The notes under the pieces were generated by a model. It was not told where the DNA came from. It made no database searches and was given only the letters and a program-made list of their open reading frames with translations. The position numbers were made by a program, and so were the translations under genes. From Acidimicrobiaceae bacterium (lineage in GTDB: Bacteria > Actinomycetota > Acidimicrobiia > Acidimicrobiales > Aldehydirespiratoraceae), in contig PBTQ01000026.1 of the NCBI GenBank assembly GCA_002729125.1, positions 1-47,380 of the forward strand: 47,380 bases of DNA. Reading direction: 5' to 3'. This document shows, in pieces, positions 11,738 through 21,149 of this stretch (the first letter of the stretch is position 1; every line of letters starts with the position of its first letter).

Positions 11738-12241
11738 GTGACCGAACGAGACCAGGATCTGCTCGGTGGGCTCGCCCCGTTCGTCGGCGATCAGCACCGC
11801 TCGACCATCGGGGTGCTCGTTTCGGTGATGCGAACGGGCCGTCAGCTCGAGTCGTGGTTGAGCGTCACCCTCACCGCCGACGCGCTCGACACGTCGGAGT
11901 TCACCGCCCTTGTCACCTTGCTGATCGCTGGCGAGCCATACCGGCGATCGGCCGGTGAACTGTCGTCGTCGCTGGTGCAGACCACTGGTGGGACGACCAA
12001 GACGATCCGCCGACTAGAGGAGCGGGGTCTCGTCATGCGGGTCGACGACCCCGACGACGGTCGTCGAACCCTGATCGAGCTCACCGACCCCGGCCGTGCC
12101 CTCGCCGAGTCGACGCTGGAACTGGTCCTGGACGCCTTTGATCTCGATATCGGTGATCTGGGTGAAGCGGAACGCCATGATCTCGGTGCTGGGCTGGTGC
12201 GCCTCTCACTCGAACTCGACGACCGCCTCCGAAACCGCTGA
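11738..12241 (+). CDS. MarR-family transcriptional regulator
   Basis: wHTH: LSSSLVQTTGGTTKTIRRLEERGLVMRVDDPDDGRRTLIELTDPG; GTG 6 nt after TACGAT. Confidence 0.85.
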   Translation: MTERDQDLLGGLAPFVGDQHRSTIGVLVSVMRTGRQLESWLSVTLTADALDTSEFTALVTLLIAGEPYRRSAGELSSSLVQTTGGTTKTIRRLEERGLVMRVDDPDDGRRTLIELTDPGRALAESTLELVLDAFDLDIGDLGEAERHDLGAGLVRLSLELDDRLRNR

Positions 12242-15200
12242 TGCCTCTGCCAGCTCAGCGGTGCTGGCCTTCACCTCGGCGATGGCCGCCGCCAGATCGG
12301 GGAGCTCGACCTCGACGGGACCGTCATCGTTGAGGAAGACGAACACCATGCGGTGGACCGCCTCACCAGTGGCGGCCTCGACGGCGGCGGCGTAGGCCGC
12401 CCCCTGGAGACGGTAGCGGGCGACCTTCGCGGCAACGGCCGCATCGTCGTGAACCTGATCGGTCTTCCAGTCGACGACAACGAGGCCGTTGGAACTGCGA
12501 TACAGCAAATCGACGTAGCCCTCGACGAGGTGATCGCCGATCGGGGCGGCAACCCACAGCTCTCGCCAGAACTCACCCGCCGCCGCTTCGGCGGCGACCG
12601 TCGTCTCGAGTGCGTGTCGGGCGAGTCGTTCGATCACATCCTGGCGGTTGGCCACTCCCTCAGCTGCGGCTTGGGCGGCCGCAGCTGCCGTCAGGTCGGC
12701 ACCGTCGGCGAGCCCGATGACCTGGAGCACGCCGTGCACCGCCCGCCCGACCGCCGTGCCGTAGCGGCCCTTCTGCCACGGCGGCAGATCCAGATCGCGC
12801 GGCCGCTTGTCGAGACCGGGATCCGCGGCCTCGGCTGCCTCCCGGGCGAGGGTGGTGGCGGCGACGACGGTCCGTGCGCTCGCCCGCTTGAGCGCGTCGC
12901 TGCGTTCGGTGAGCCAGGTGTCGCGATCGGGAATCGCCACCGGTTCAGGCGGACGGAGTGCCGGGCGTGACGCGATCGTCGGGACGAACGGCGTGGATAC
13001 CCCACATTCGTTGGCGGGTCCGGCCATGACCGACGCTCCGGTGGACGCAGTCGACTCGGTGCGATGCAGCGAGACGATCAGGTGATCGCGTGCTCGTGTG
13101 GCGGCGACGTAGAGGAGTCGGAGGCGTTCGTGTTCGTCCATCTGGTCGTCGATGGATTTCCAGGTGCTGTATCCCTTGGAGGTGACGTCCGACGACAAGC
13201 GCAATGCCGGCTTGCTGTCGGGTGGGAAGGAGATCGACGCGCCGCGATCCGCTTTCTGGATCTTGGTGGTCATACCGGCCAGCACGGTGATCGGGAACTC
13301 AAGACCCTTCGAGCCGTGGATGGTCATGATCCGCACACTGTCGTCGTCGGTCTCCGGCAACACCGTTTCCGACACCCGGGCATTGTCGGCACCCTGAAGG
13401 CGGGCCCAAAGGAGGTAGGCCCGCAGATCGACACCGCCGGCATCGACCCAGGCCCGAGCCTGATCGATCACGAAGCGCAGCCGCCGCCACACATCGCGAG
13501 GGTTGCCGCCGGCGATCGCGGTCTCGAGCACGCCCCGCTCGCGGATGAGTCGATCGAGAAGTTCGGCCGGGGTCGACCAGAGACGAGCCTCGTGGAGCTG
13601 CTGGAGGTGCTGCAGGCCGAGGGCAACCGGGTGGGTCTCGTGCCCCTCGGGGATCGGTGCTCGCAGGGTGAAACGGCCCCGCACGCCGAGGCGCCAGTGG
13701 GCGAGATCATCGTCGCCACAGCCGTAGACGAACGAGCGGAGCGCGGCGACGGTGGCGAGCTCGTCGGTCGGGTCGGCGACGGCGGCCAAGGCGAGCAGGA
13801 CCTCACGGATCTCGCGCGATGCGTAGACGAGCGATGAGGTCTCAGCGCGGTACGGCACTCCCACTGCGGTGAGTGCCGCCTCGAGCGCCGGCAGGCTTGT
13901 GCGTGAGGGAAGCAGGATGCAGACATCGCTGGCGATGGCGGCCCGCCAGCCCCCTTCGCCATCGTCGACGGACCACGGCGAGGGACCGTGGAGCAGCTCT
14001 GACACGGCGGCGGCGATGTCGCGACTCTCGACGGCGCGCAATTCGTCAGCGCTGAGCTTCTCTGCGTGGGTATCGGCGCCGAGCACGGCGACGGCCGGAC
14101 CGACAGGTGCCGACTCCTGGCGATGTGCCGAAAGGGCGACATACTCGGCCTGGCTTCCCGGCTCGGCGACGATCAAGGCGCCGAAGATGTCGTTGATCCA
14201 TTCGATGACCGATTCGGTGGTGCGGAAGTTGACGGTGAGGGCGGGGCGATCCGAGATGTGCTCTCGGGCGGTGAGAAAGGTGCCGATGTCGGCCCGACGG
14301 AACCGGTAGATCGACTGCTTCGGATCGCCGACAAGGAAGAGGCTCCCAGGACGGGTCTCGATCTCGTGCCACGCCTTGCCGGTGATGTCGATGGTGGGAT
14401 CGGCCGCGATCAGGACCGCGAGTTCGATCTGGATCGGGTCGGTGTCCTGGAACTCATCGAGCAACAGGCGGGGATACCGCGTGCCGAGCGAGTGCCTGAC
14501 CGCGACGCCGTGCTCAGGACTCCGCAACAGGCGGCGCGCCCGGACGAGCAGGTCGTGAAACTCGAGCCGACCGATCTCGCGCCGCTCCTCGGCGGTGTCG
14601 AGCACGAACCGACCCAGCCGAGCGGCCATGTGGGCGAGCGCCGCCGTGGTGACCTCGGCGACGGCATCGTCGCAGGCGGCGATCAGATCGGCGAAGGCTG
14701 CCCTGACGTCGGCGACGTCGATGGTCCACTTGTGCTTGTTGCCCTTGTTGCTGACTCGTATCGTCCGCGTTGCCTTGCGGGCGCTGCCCATGTCGGTGGC
14801 GATCGCCAGCGCGTCGATGTCGTCGAAGGCGCCGGCGAGATCGGCGCGGTTGTCGCGAAGATCTGGGAACCGAGCGAGCAGCGAATCGTCGTGGGCTGCG
14901 TACTGCCCCAGCTCGAGAATGTCGTCGATGCGGGTCAGGAGACCCGAACGATCAAAGGTCGGGGGCGTCGGTGCATCGAAGTCGAGTCGCTCCTCCACGA
15001 GATCCCAGTTGTCGGCCATCTGCAGGGTGAGGCTGCGCAGGTCATCGAGTCGAACACCGCACGCCTCGAGGCAGAGCAGCGTGTGGGCCATCGTGTCGTC
15101 GTCGAGCAGGGCATCGAGGAACACCTGCCAACGCTGCTCGAACTCGACCTGGCTGCTGATCTCGTCGAGGACGTCGACGCCGGGTGGCAGACCGGCCTCG

Positions 15201-15592
15201 ACGGGATGCTCGCCCAGCAGACGCTGCGCGTAGGAATGGAGGGTGCCGATGGCCGCACCGTCGAGCTGGAGCAGCGCCTCGGCGGCCCGATCCCTGCGTT
15301 GGGGATCGTAGTGGGCATTGCCGTCGTGGGCGGTCGCTTCGAAACGTTGCCGGACGCGGTCTCGAAGCTCGGCGGCGGCTTTCTCGGTGAAGGTGATCGC
15401 GGCGATCTGTTCGAGGGGGATGGCATCGTCGAGCACGAGCGCCTCCACCCGATCGACGAGCGCGCGGGTCTTGCCGGAACCGGCGCCCGCCTCGACGAAC
15501 TGGTTGGTGTCGCGGACGCCGACGATGCGGTCGCGGTGGGCCTGATCAACGGGGAGACGTTCAGGCACGGTCGCCTCCGCACAGATCGACAT
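12206..15592 (-). CDS. UvrD/AddA-like helicase-nuclease
   Basis: Walker A VEAGAGSGKTRALV, LLLDEFQDTDPIQ, VGDPKQSIYRFRRAD, STHGSKGLEFP-like box, C-terminal nuclease motif VDLLYRSSNGLVVVDWKTD. Confidence 0.88.
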   Translation of the reverse strand: MSICAEATVPERLPVDQAHRDRIVGVRDTNQFVEAGAGSGKTRALVDRVEALVLDDAIPLEQIAAITFTEKAAAELRDRVRQRFEATAHDGNAHYDPQRRDRAAEALLQLDGAAIGTLHSYAQRLLGEHPVEAGLPPGVDVLDEISSQVEFEQRWQVFLDALLDDDTMAHTLLCLEACGVRLDDLRSLTLQMADNWDLVEERLDFDAPTPPTFDRSGLLTRIDDILELGQYAAHDDSLLARFPDLRDNRADLAGAFDDIDALAIATDMGSARKATRTIRVSNKGNKHKWTIDVADVRAAFADLIAACDDAVAEVTTAALAHMAARLGRFVLDTAEERREIGRLEFHDLLVRARRLLRSPEHGVAVRHSLGTRYPRLLLDEFQDTDPIQIELAVLIAADPTIDITGKAWHEIETRPGSLFLVGDPKQSIYRFRRADIGTFLTAREHISDRPALTVNFRTTESVIEWINDIFGALIVAEPGSQAEYVALSAHRQESAPVGPAVAVLGADTHAEKLSADELRAVESRDIAAAVSELLHGPSPWSVDDGEGGWRAAIASDVCILLPSRTSLPALEAALTAVGVPYRAETSSLVYASREIREVLLALAAVADPTDELATVAALRSFVYGCGDDDLAHWRLGVRGRFTLRAPIPEGHETHPVALGLQHLQQLHEARLWSTPAELLDRLIRERGVLETAIAGGNPRDVWRRLRFVIDQARAWVDAGGVDLRAYLLWARLQGADNARVSETVLPETDDDSVRIMTIHGSKGLEFPITVLAGMTTKIQKADRGASISFPPDSKPALRLSSDVTSKGYSTWKSIDDQMDEHERLRLLYVAATRARDHLIVSLHRTESTASTGASVMAGPANECGVSTPFVPTIASRPALRPPEPVAIPDRDTWLTERSDALKRASARTVVAATTLAREAAEAADPGLDKRPRDLDLPPWQKGRYGTAVGRAVHGVLQVIGLADGADLTAAAAAQAAAEGVANRQDVIERLARHALETTVAAEAAAGEFWRELWVAAPIGDHLVEGYVDLLYRSSNGLVVVDWKTDQVHDDAAVAAKVARYRLQGAAYAAAVEAATGEAVHRMVFVFLNDDGPVEVELPDLAAAIAEVKASTAELAEASAVSEAVVEFE

Positions 15593-18500
15593 AGTCGGCC
15601 AGCTCGGGATGGAGGGCGAGCCGCTGCCAGTCGTCGTGCTGATGACTCAGACCGAGGGCGTCGGGTTCGCAGTATGGACAGTCGACCCAGGTCCGGTATC
15701 CCGGTGCGGCGGGGTGAGCGGGGAAGTGTCCTGCGGCGATGCCATCGACGATGCGGCCGACCGTGTCGAGGGTGGCGGCCTCGATCTCGGGGCGAACGGG
15801 GTAGCCGACTGTCGAGAACCCACCCTTGTTCGTGACGAACCAGTAAAGGCCGCGGCTCGGCGCATCGGGTCGGTGCAGGATCTGGCGGGCGGCAAGGCTG
15901 TACAGCACCAACTGCAGATGGGTGCCGCCGGGGGTGGGGTTGTCCTCGGTGATGTCCTTGTAGGAGCGGGCCGAGCCGGTCTTGTAGTCGATGATGATCA
16001 CGGTGCCGTCGGGAGTCTCGTCGACACGATCGATCGCGCCTCGCACGGAGAGGGTGCGACCGTCGGCGAGCGGGATCTCAACCGGTGGTGTGGGGGACCC
16101 GGGCATGCCGAACGGCAGCTCGGTGGCGATCGGTCGGCTGCTGAACGCCGCCCGTTGGGTGTTGTCGAAGTCGACGAAGTCTTCGAGGTCGCGCAGTAGG
16201 ACCTGATGATCGCGTCCCCAGTAGACGCGCCGACCGACGAGTCCGCGCTGCTGCAGCCGGCTCGCCTCCTGCCCGGCGAGTTCGCGTAGATGACTGACCG
16301 CTGTCTCGGGCCAGGCAGTGCCGGGCTCGGGGATGGTTTCCGAATGCAGTGCCTCGGTGATCCAGGTGTCGAGCGTGTCGTGCACCATCGAGCCGAGGGT
16401 GAGCGGGGAGATCCGGTACTGCTCCTTGGGATCCTCCACTGGCGAGACGCCGAGGACGTAGCGGACGAAGTAGGCGTGGGGACACACGGCCCACTTCTCC
16501 AAGCGGGTGGCCGAAACGACCTGGCCGGGTCCGGTCGGATCGGGAAGGACGACGCCACGGAGGTCGCCGTCGGTGGCGAGGTTGCCGTCGAAGCGGGTGT
16601 AGTCGGGCGACAGGCGGGCGGTGAGGAGCTCGGCACCGGTTCGGACTTCGGGCCGGGCGGCGGGCACGGCCGATTCGGCGAACGGGCGACCCGCTTCGGT
16701 GTGGTCGAGGAGCGACCGGATGTCGTACTCCTGCACGGACGTGGGGAAGTCGGTGCGTCGGAGTCCGGCAACGAAGGACGGGATCTCGACGAGCCACTCG
16801 CCGGTGCTCGGAGCGAGGCGCTCGGCGGAGGGCCGCACCCCGTCGCGGGCCTCGGTGGTGTCGAGCAGCCAGCGTGACGGCGCTCGCTCGGCGTTGCGGC
16901 GCAAGTCGCCCCGGGGGAAGGTCATGGTCACATGGCTCGCCGCCGCCATGGTGGCGAGCAGGGCCCGATGATCGTCGTGCACGAGTTCGCTGCGTTGGGG
17001 AAGATCGGGGCCGACGACCGCCCGGTAGCGGTCGGGGAGCAGCGGATCGTCGCGGCGTCGGGCCGGGAACGAACCCTCTGCCATGCCGACGACGATCACC
17101 TCGTCGAGTTCGAGCCCCAGCGCTGCGGCGGCCGTGCCGACGAGCACGCCGTTGCCGAAGGTGCCTCGGCGGCCGAGGTCGTCGCCGAGTTGGAGTTGGA
17201 GGGCTCGGCGGAAGGCCGCTGTCGAGGGGTTGGGATCGATGCCGTCGAGGTCGCCAAGCCGGTCGATGGCGGCATCGATGCGCTGGGCGGCGGCCTGCTC
17301 CTCCGGTGGCCAGTCGCCCCGGAGTGATTCGCCTCCCAGATAGGTGGGTACGAGTGAGCGACACCAGTGCGCCAGGCCCGACCAGGAGGACGCCTGCCGG
17401 CCGGGCTGCAGCGCCCGGGCGAGGGTGGTGATGAACTCGGCAAGGCCTCGGGCGATCGCAGCGTCGCGATGCAGCTGCTCGGCACGCCACCCCTGCTCGT
17501 CGTCGCGTTCGGCCCGGGCGGCATCGGCTTCGAGATCGTCGGCGTGGCGTCCGAGTCGGGACTCCCACTGCTCGAGGCCGGCGACGACACCGGCGGCCCG
17601 GGAGGCCCGCTCCCATGCGGCGACCGGTGCCGGGCGGTTGCCGACGCCACGAATGGGGGCTCCGGCCAACCAGGCGGTGACGTCGTGGCGGGAGAGATCG
17701 TGATCGGGGAGGGCGAGGAGCGCGAGCAGCGAACGGCCGAGGAGCGATGTGTCGGCAGTGCGAATCGCTGAGCCGAACCAGGGGATGTCGGCGGCGTCGA
17801 GCGCATCGCCGATCAGTCGGGCGTACGGGTCGCGGGTGCCGTACAGCACGGCGATACGGCCGAGCGGTGTGCCGCGACGGGTGGCGTCGACCACCAGACG
17901 GAGCGCGTGGCGGACCTCGTCGTCGGCGTCGGAGACGCTGAGCGCATGATCGGCGATGGCGGGTACGACGGTGGGGCCACTCGGCCACGCACCGCCGATC
18001 GACTCGACCGATCGCTGGACGGCCGAATCGGCCTCGGTTGAGCCGGTGATTCCCGCGATCACCGAAAGGTGGTGGTCTTCGGCGATGGCCTGGAGCAGAT
18101 GGGCCTGGCCCAACGAGAGGCGCTGAGGGAGGAAGAGGATCGTGGGGCCGAGATCGGCGAGCACAGGAGGTGAGGTCGGAACGGCATCGACGGCGGCACG
18201 GACGAGATCCTGCTCGTTGCTGAACCTGGGCCGCAGCCGCTCGCTGACCGCCCGGTGCACGCGCACGACGTCGGCGGTTCGGGGTGATGTGGCAGCGAGG
18301 CGCTCGAGCCCGGAGGGACCCACCTCGGACAGGGTCCGGTGTGCCCGCACGAGCGAGCGCTCGGTGGCCGGGTGGGAGGCGACCCCGCCGAAGTGCCCCG
18401 GCTCGTCGGCCAGCACCGCTCGCACTGCGCCGGCGAGCAACGGGGTGGAGATGGGTCGCCGTCCGGTGGCGGCGACCGTCGCGGCCCCGAGGAGTTCGGC

Positions 18501-18701
18501 GAGTCGGTACGGGGTGAGGAAGGTGACGGCGGCGATCCCGCCGGCGTGGCCGAGCGCTCGGCGAGCGGCGATGCCGATGGGGTTGGACGAGACGACGACC
18601 GACACCGGACGGAGCGGGTCGCCACCCTTCAGCCGGGCGATCTCGGCTGCCAGTGCCCGGTGGGCATCGGCGCCGTACGGCGTGGTGTCGATCTGGATCA
18701 T
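15561..18701 (-). CDS. AddB-like protein with PD-(D/E)XK nuclease domain
   Basis: CPHAYFVRYVLG, GSMVHDTLD, IDRVDETPDGTVIIIDYKTGSARSY, WVDCPYCEPD; overlaps downstream helicase gene by 32 nt. Confidence 0.82.
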   Translation of the reverse strand: MIQIDTTPYGADAHRALAAEIARLKGGDPLRPVSVVVSSNPIGIAARRALGHAGGIAAVTFLTPYRLAELLGAATVAATGRRPISTPLLAGAVRAVLADEPGHFGGVASHPATERSLVRAHRTLSEVGPSGLERLAATSPRTADVVRVHRAVSERLRPRFSNEQDLVRAAVDAVPTSPPVLADLGPTILFLPQRLSLGQAHLLQAIAEDHHLSVIAGITGSTEADSAVQRSVESIGGAWPSGPTVVPAIADHALSVSDADDEVRHALRLVVDATRRGTPLGRIAVLYGTRDPYARLIGDALDAADIPWFGSAIRTADTSLLGRSLLALLALPDHDLSRHDVTAWLAGAPIRGVGNRPAPVAAWERASRAAGVVAGLEQWESRLGRHADDLEADAARAERDDEQGWRAEQLHRDAAIARGLAEFITTLARALQPGRQASSWSGLAHWCRSLVPTYLGGESLRGDWPPEEQAAAQRIDAAIDRLGDLDGIDPNPSTAAFRRALQLQLGDDLGRRGTFGNGVLVGTAAAALGLELDEVIVVGMAEGSFPARRRDDPLLPDRYRAVVGPDLPQRSELVHDDHRALLATMAAASHVTMTFPRGDLRRNAERAPSRWLLDTTEARDGVRPSAERLAPSTGEWLVEIPSFVAGLRRTDFPTSVQEYDIRSLLDHTEAGRPFAESAVPAARPEVRTGAELLTARLSPDYTRFDGNLATDGDLRGVVLPDPTGPGQVVSATRLEKWAVCPHAYFVRYVLGVSPVEDPKEQYRISPLTLGSMVHDTLDTWITEALHSETIPEPGTAWPETAVSHLRELAGQEASRLQQRGLVGRRVYWGRDHQVLLRDLEDFVDFDNTQRAAFSSRPIATELPFGMPGSPTPPVEIPLADGRTLSVRGAIDRVDETPDGTVIIIDYKTGSARSYKDITEDNPTPGGTHLQLVLYSLAARQILHRPDAPSRGLYWFVTNKGGFSTVGYPVRPEIEAATLDTVGRIVDGIAAGHFPAHPAAPGYRTWVDCPYCEPDALGLSHQHDDWQRLALHPELADYVDLCGGDRA

Positions 18702-18746
18702 CGAGCTCTGATCGTAGGCAGGGGGCGTGACAATCGTCTGGTGTCG

Positions 18747-20174
18747 CTAACCGCGGTCGGGCAGGTCGTACTCCGCGATCACCATCGGATTGTCGTCGTC
18801 GAGCAGACAGAGGGTGGTGGCCTCGTCGACGACGCCTTGTGGGCGCCGGTCGGTGCCGGGCTCGCCGGTGTGGCCATCGCCGAGTTCGCTACGGAAGCGG
18901 TCGGCGGCCGCCCGGAGTCGAGCGACGACATCTGGATGCTCGCTGCTGATGTCGGTGGTTTCACCGATGTCGTCGACGAGGTCGTAGAGCTCGGTGATGT
19001 CTTCGCGCTGCCCGCCGTGTCGGCGAAGAAGTCGAAGCTTGTAGCGGTGGTCGCGAACCGAGTCGAGCGATGTGCCGTTGAAATACGCGAACGTCTCGTA
19101 CGGCGATGTCGCACCGTTGATCACGACGTCGGTGATGTCATGGCCGTCGATAACGACGCCGTCAGGCACCGACGTGCCGGCCCACCGGGCGAGCGTAGGG
19201 AGCAGGTCCATCGCCGTGGTCAGCTCACCGTGCGCGACTCCGGCCGGCACGACACCCGGCCAGCGGATGATGGCCGGGACCCGCATGCCGCCTTCCGTGG
19301 TGCGCCCCTTGGTGCCGCGGAGCGGGGCGTTGCTGCCCTCGCCCGGACGGGCGAGCGCCCCGTTGTCGCTGGTGAAGATCACGATCGTGTCGTCGGCGAG
19401 CCCGAGGGCGTCGAGTTCGTCGAGCAGCACGCCGGTGGCCCAGTCGATGGCGTGGACGGCGGCGCCGTAGGGGCCGTTGCGAGAGCTGCCGTGGAACGTG
19501 TCCTCCACGTACAGCGGCAAGTGGACGTGCATGTGAGCGAAGTAGAGAAAGAACGGCCGGTCGACGTTGTCGCGCACGAACTCGACCGATCGTTCGACAT
19601 AGCGACGGGTCAGCATCGTCTGGTCAGGCTGCTTCTCGACGACCTGCTCGCCATCCATCAACGGCAGCGGCGGATACGGCAGCACCGGCGGAGGCGTGAA
19701 GCCGGCCGCTCGCAGGGCCTCGGTGTGTTCGAGCATGGCGTCGCTGACCTGGGTGCCCATGTCGTTGCTGTACGGCAGACCGAACCATCGGTCGAAGCCG
19801 TGGTTGGTCGGCAGAAACTCGGGTTGGTCACCGCAATGCCACTTGCCGATGATCTCGGTGGCGTATCCGGCGTCCTTCAGCACCGAGGCAATGGTGTGCT
19901 CCTCGGGATTGAGGCCGTAGCGCATCCCGGGGAAGAGCACATGCAGCCCGCCGAAATCGTCGAAGCCGATGCGGCTCGGATACGAACCGGTCAGCATCGA
20001 TCCGCGAGACGGCGTGCACACCGGGGCCGCCATGTAGAAGCTGTTGAGCCGCACGCCCTCATCGGCCAGGGCGTCGATGCGAGGCGTGTCATGGACCTCG
20101 GAGCCGTAGCAGCCGAGGTCGCCGTACCCCAGATCGTCACAGTTGATGAGGACGATGTTTGGTTGCCGCGTCAT
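18747..20174 (-). CDS. Sulfatase (arylsulfatase-type)
   Basis: NIVLINCDDLGYGDLGCYGS, formylglycine motif CTPSRGSMLTG, GKWHCGD, IFTSDNG; TACCCT 6 nt upstream of ATG. Confidence 0.93.
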   Translation of the reverse strand: MTRQPNIVLINCDDLGYGDLGCYGSEVHDTPRIDALADEGVRLNSFYMAAPVCTPSRGSMLTGSYPSRIGFDDFGGLHVLFPGMRYGLNPEEHTIASVLKDAGYATEIIGKWHCGDQPEFLPTNHGFDRWFGLPYSNDMGTQVSDAMLEHTEALRAAGFTPPPVLPYPPLPLMDGEQVVEKQPDQTMLTRRYVERSVEFVRDNVDRPFFLYFAHMHVHLPLYVEDTFHGSSRNGPYGAAVHAIDWATGVLLDELDALGLADDTIVIFTSDNGALARPGEGSNAPLRGTKGRTTEGGMRVPAIIRWPGVVPAGVAHGELTTAMDLLPTLARWAGTSVPDGVVIDGHDITDVVINGATSPYETFAYFNGTSLDSVRDHRYKLRLLRRHGGQREDITELYDLVDDIGETTDISSEHPDVVARLRAAADRFRSELGDGHTGEPGTDRRPQGVVDEATTLCLLDDDNPMVIAEYDLPDRG

Positions 20175-20222
20175 GACGGCAGGGTAGGTGCCGGTCGTGG
20201 ACGGGTCGACTCTCTGGACGTC

Positions 20223-21062
20223 TCAGCGTTCTGGCGGCGCGACGAAGTCGATGAGTTCCTCGACGGCACCGAGCAGTGGCATCTCAAGGTCTTTCCAGGA
20301 CGTGACCTTGCCGAGAACGTGTTTCCAGAACGATGCGGGGGTCGCCTTGATGCCGAGAGCATCGATCACGCCGTCTTTCCACGGCTGACCCTTCGGGACA
20401 TCGGGCCAGTGGTCGATGCCGATCACCGACGGCTTCACGGCCTGCCACACGTCGACGTAGGGATGGCCGGTGATCATGACGTTGCGGTCATCGATCTCGG
20501 CAGCGATCCGAGACTCCTTCGAGCCGTCGACGAGATGGTCGAGCAGGATGCCGAGGCGACGGCGATCGCCGGGATGAAAGCCACGCACCCGCTCGGCGAG
20601 GTCGTCCGCTCCGTTGAGTTGTTCGACGACGACACCCTCGATGCGCAAGTCAGCGCCCCAGACCTTCTCGATCAGTTCGGCGTCGTGGATGCCCTCGACC
20701 CAGATTCGGCTGGCGCGGGCGACTCGGGCGGGAACATCGCCTGCGTCGATCGAGCCGCTGGGGGTGATCTTCGGCCCCTCGGCTTCGGTCTTGGGCAGCA
20801 CGAGCTTGCAGGGCACACCCTTGTTATCGATGTCGGCTCGTACCGACCCGTCGGCGTAGCGGACGGTGTGATCCTTGCCGTAGCGGTCGCGCAGCACGAG
20901 TCGTGGGGGAGCGAACGAGACGAGGGCACCGACGACGCCGGTCGTGCGGTCCTCCAGCACCACGCCGCGGCGGGCGACGACGACGGGATAGTCGCGTTTG
21001 CGAGTGCGAGGGGCGTTCGGATCGAGCGGGCCGGAGAGCATCCCGGAGGCGTCGTAGCTCAT
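20223..21062 (-). CDS. DUF3097 family protein
   Basis: Conserved actinobacterial family pattern (VWVEGIHDAELIEKVWG-type motif, HLVDGSKESRIA, ITGHPYVDVWQAVKP). Confidence 0.75.
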   Translation of the reverse strand: MSYDASGMLSGPLDPNAPRTRKRDYPVVVARRGVVLEDRTTGVVGALVSFAPPRLVLRDRYGKDHTVRYADGSVRADIDNKGVPCKLVLPKTEAEGPKITPSGSIDAGDVPARVARASRIWVEGIHDAELIEKVWGADLRIEGVVVEQLNGADDLAERVRGFHPGDRRRLGILLDHLVDGSKESRIAAEIDDRNVMITGHPYVDVWQAVKPSVIGIDHWPDVPKGQPWKDGVIDALGIKATPASFWKHVLGKVTSWKDLEMPLLGAVEELIDFVAPPER

Positions 21063-21109
21063 CGCTCCGAAACCTAGTGGGCCGGAAACCATCGGACGGA
21101 CGACGGTCC

Positions 21110-21143
21110 GAGTGGTCACTCTGCGAGCAGTAGCTCCTACAAT
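21110..21143 (+). promoter_or_regulatory. Promoter of merR-menF fusion with two inverted repeats
   Basis: GAGTG-GT-CACTC (21110-21121) and GAGC-AGTA-GCTC (21125-21136) directly upstream of TACAAT (21138-21143), which is 6 nt before GTG 21150. Confidence 0.5.
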
Positions 21144-21149
21144 CAGAGC

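Noticed and set aside
14066-15835. 589-aa plus-strand ORF
   Set aside because: Antisense shadow of the AddA-like helicase; no domain.
18339-21077. 912-aa plus-strand ORF opposite AddB-like, sulfatase and DUF3097 genes
   Set aside because: No recognisable domain; spans three well-supported opposite-strand genes and their intergenic gaps; typical high-GC shadow ORF.
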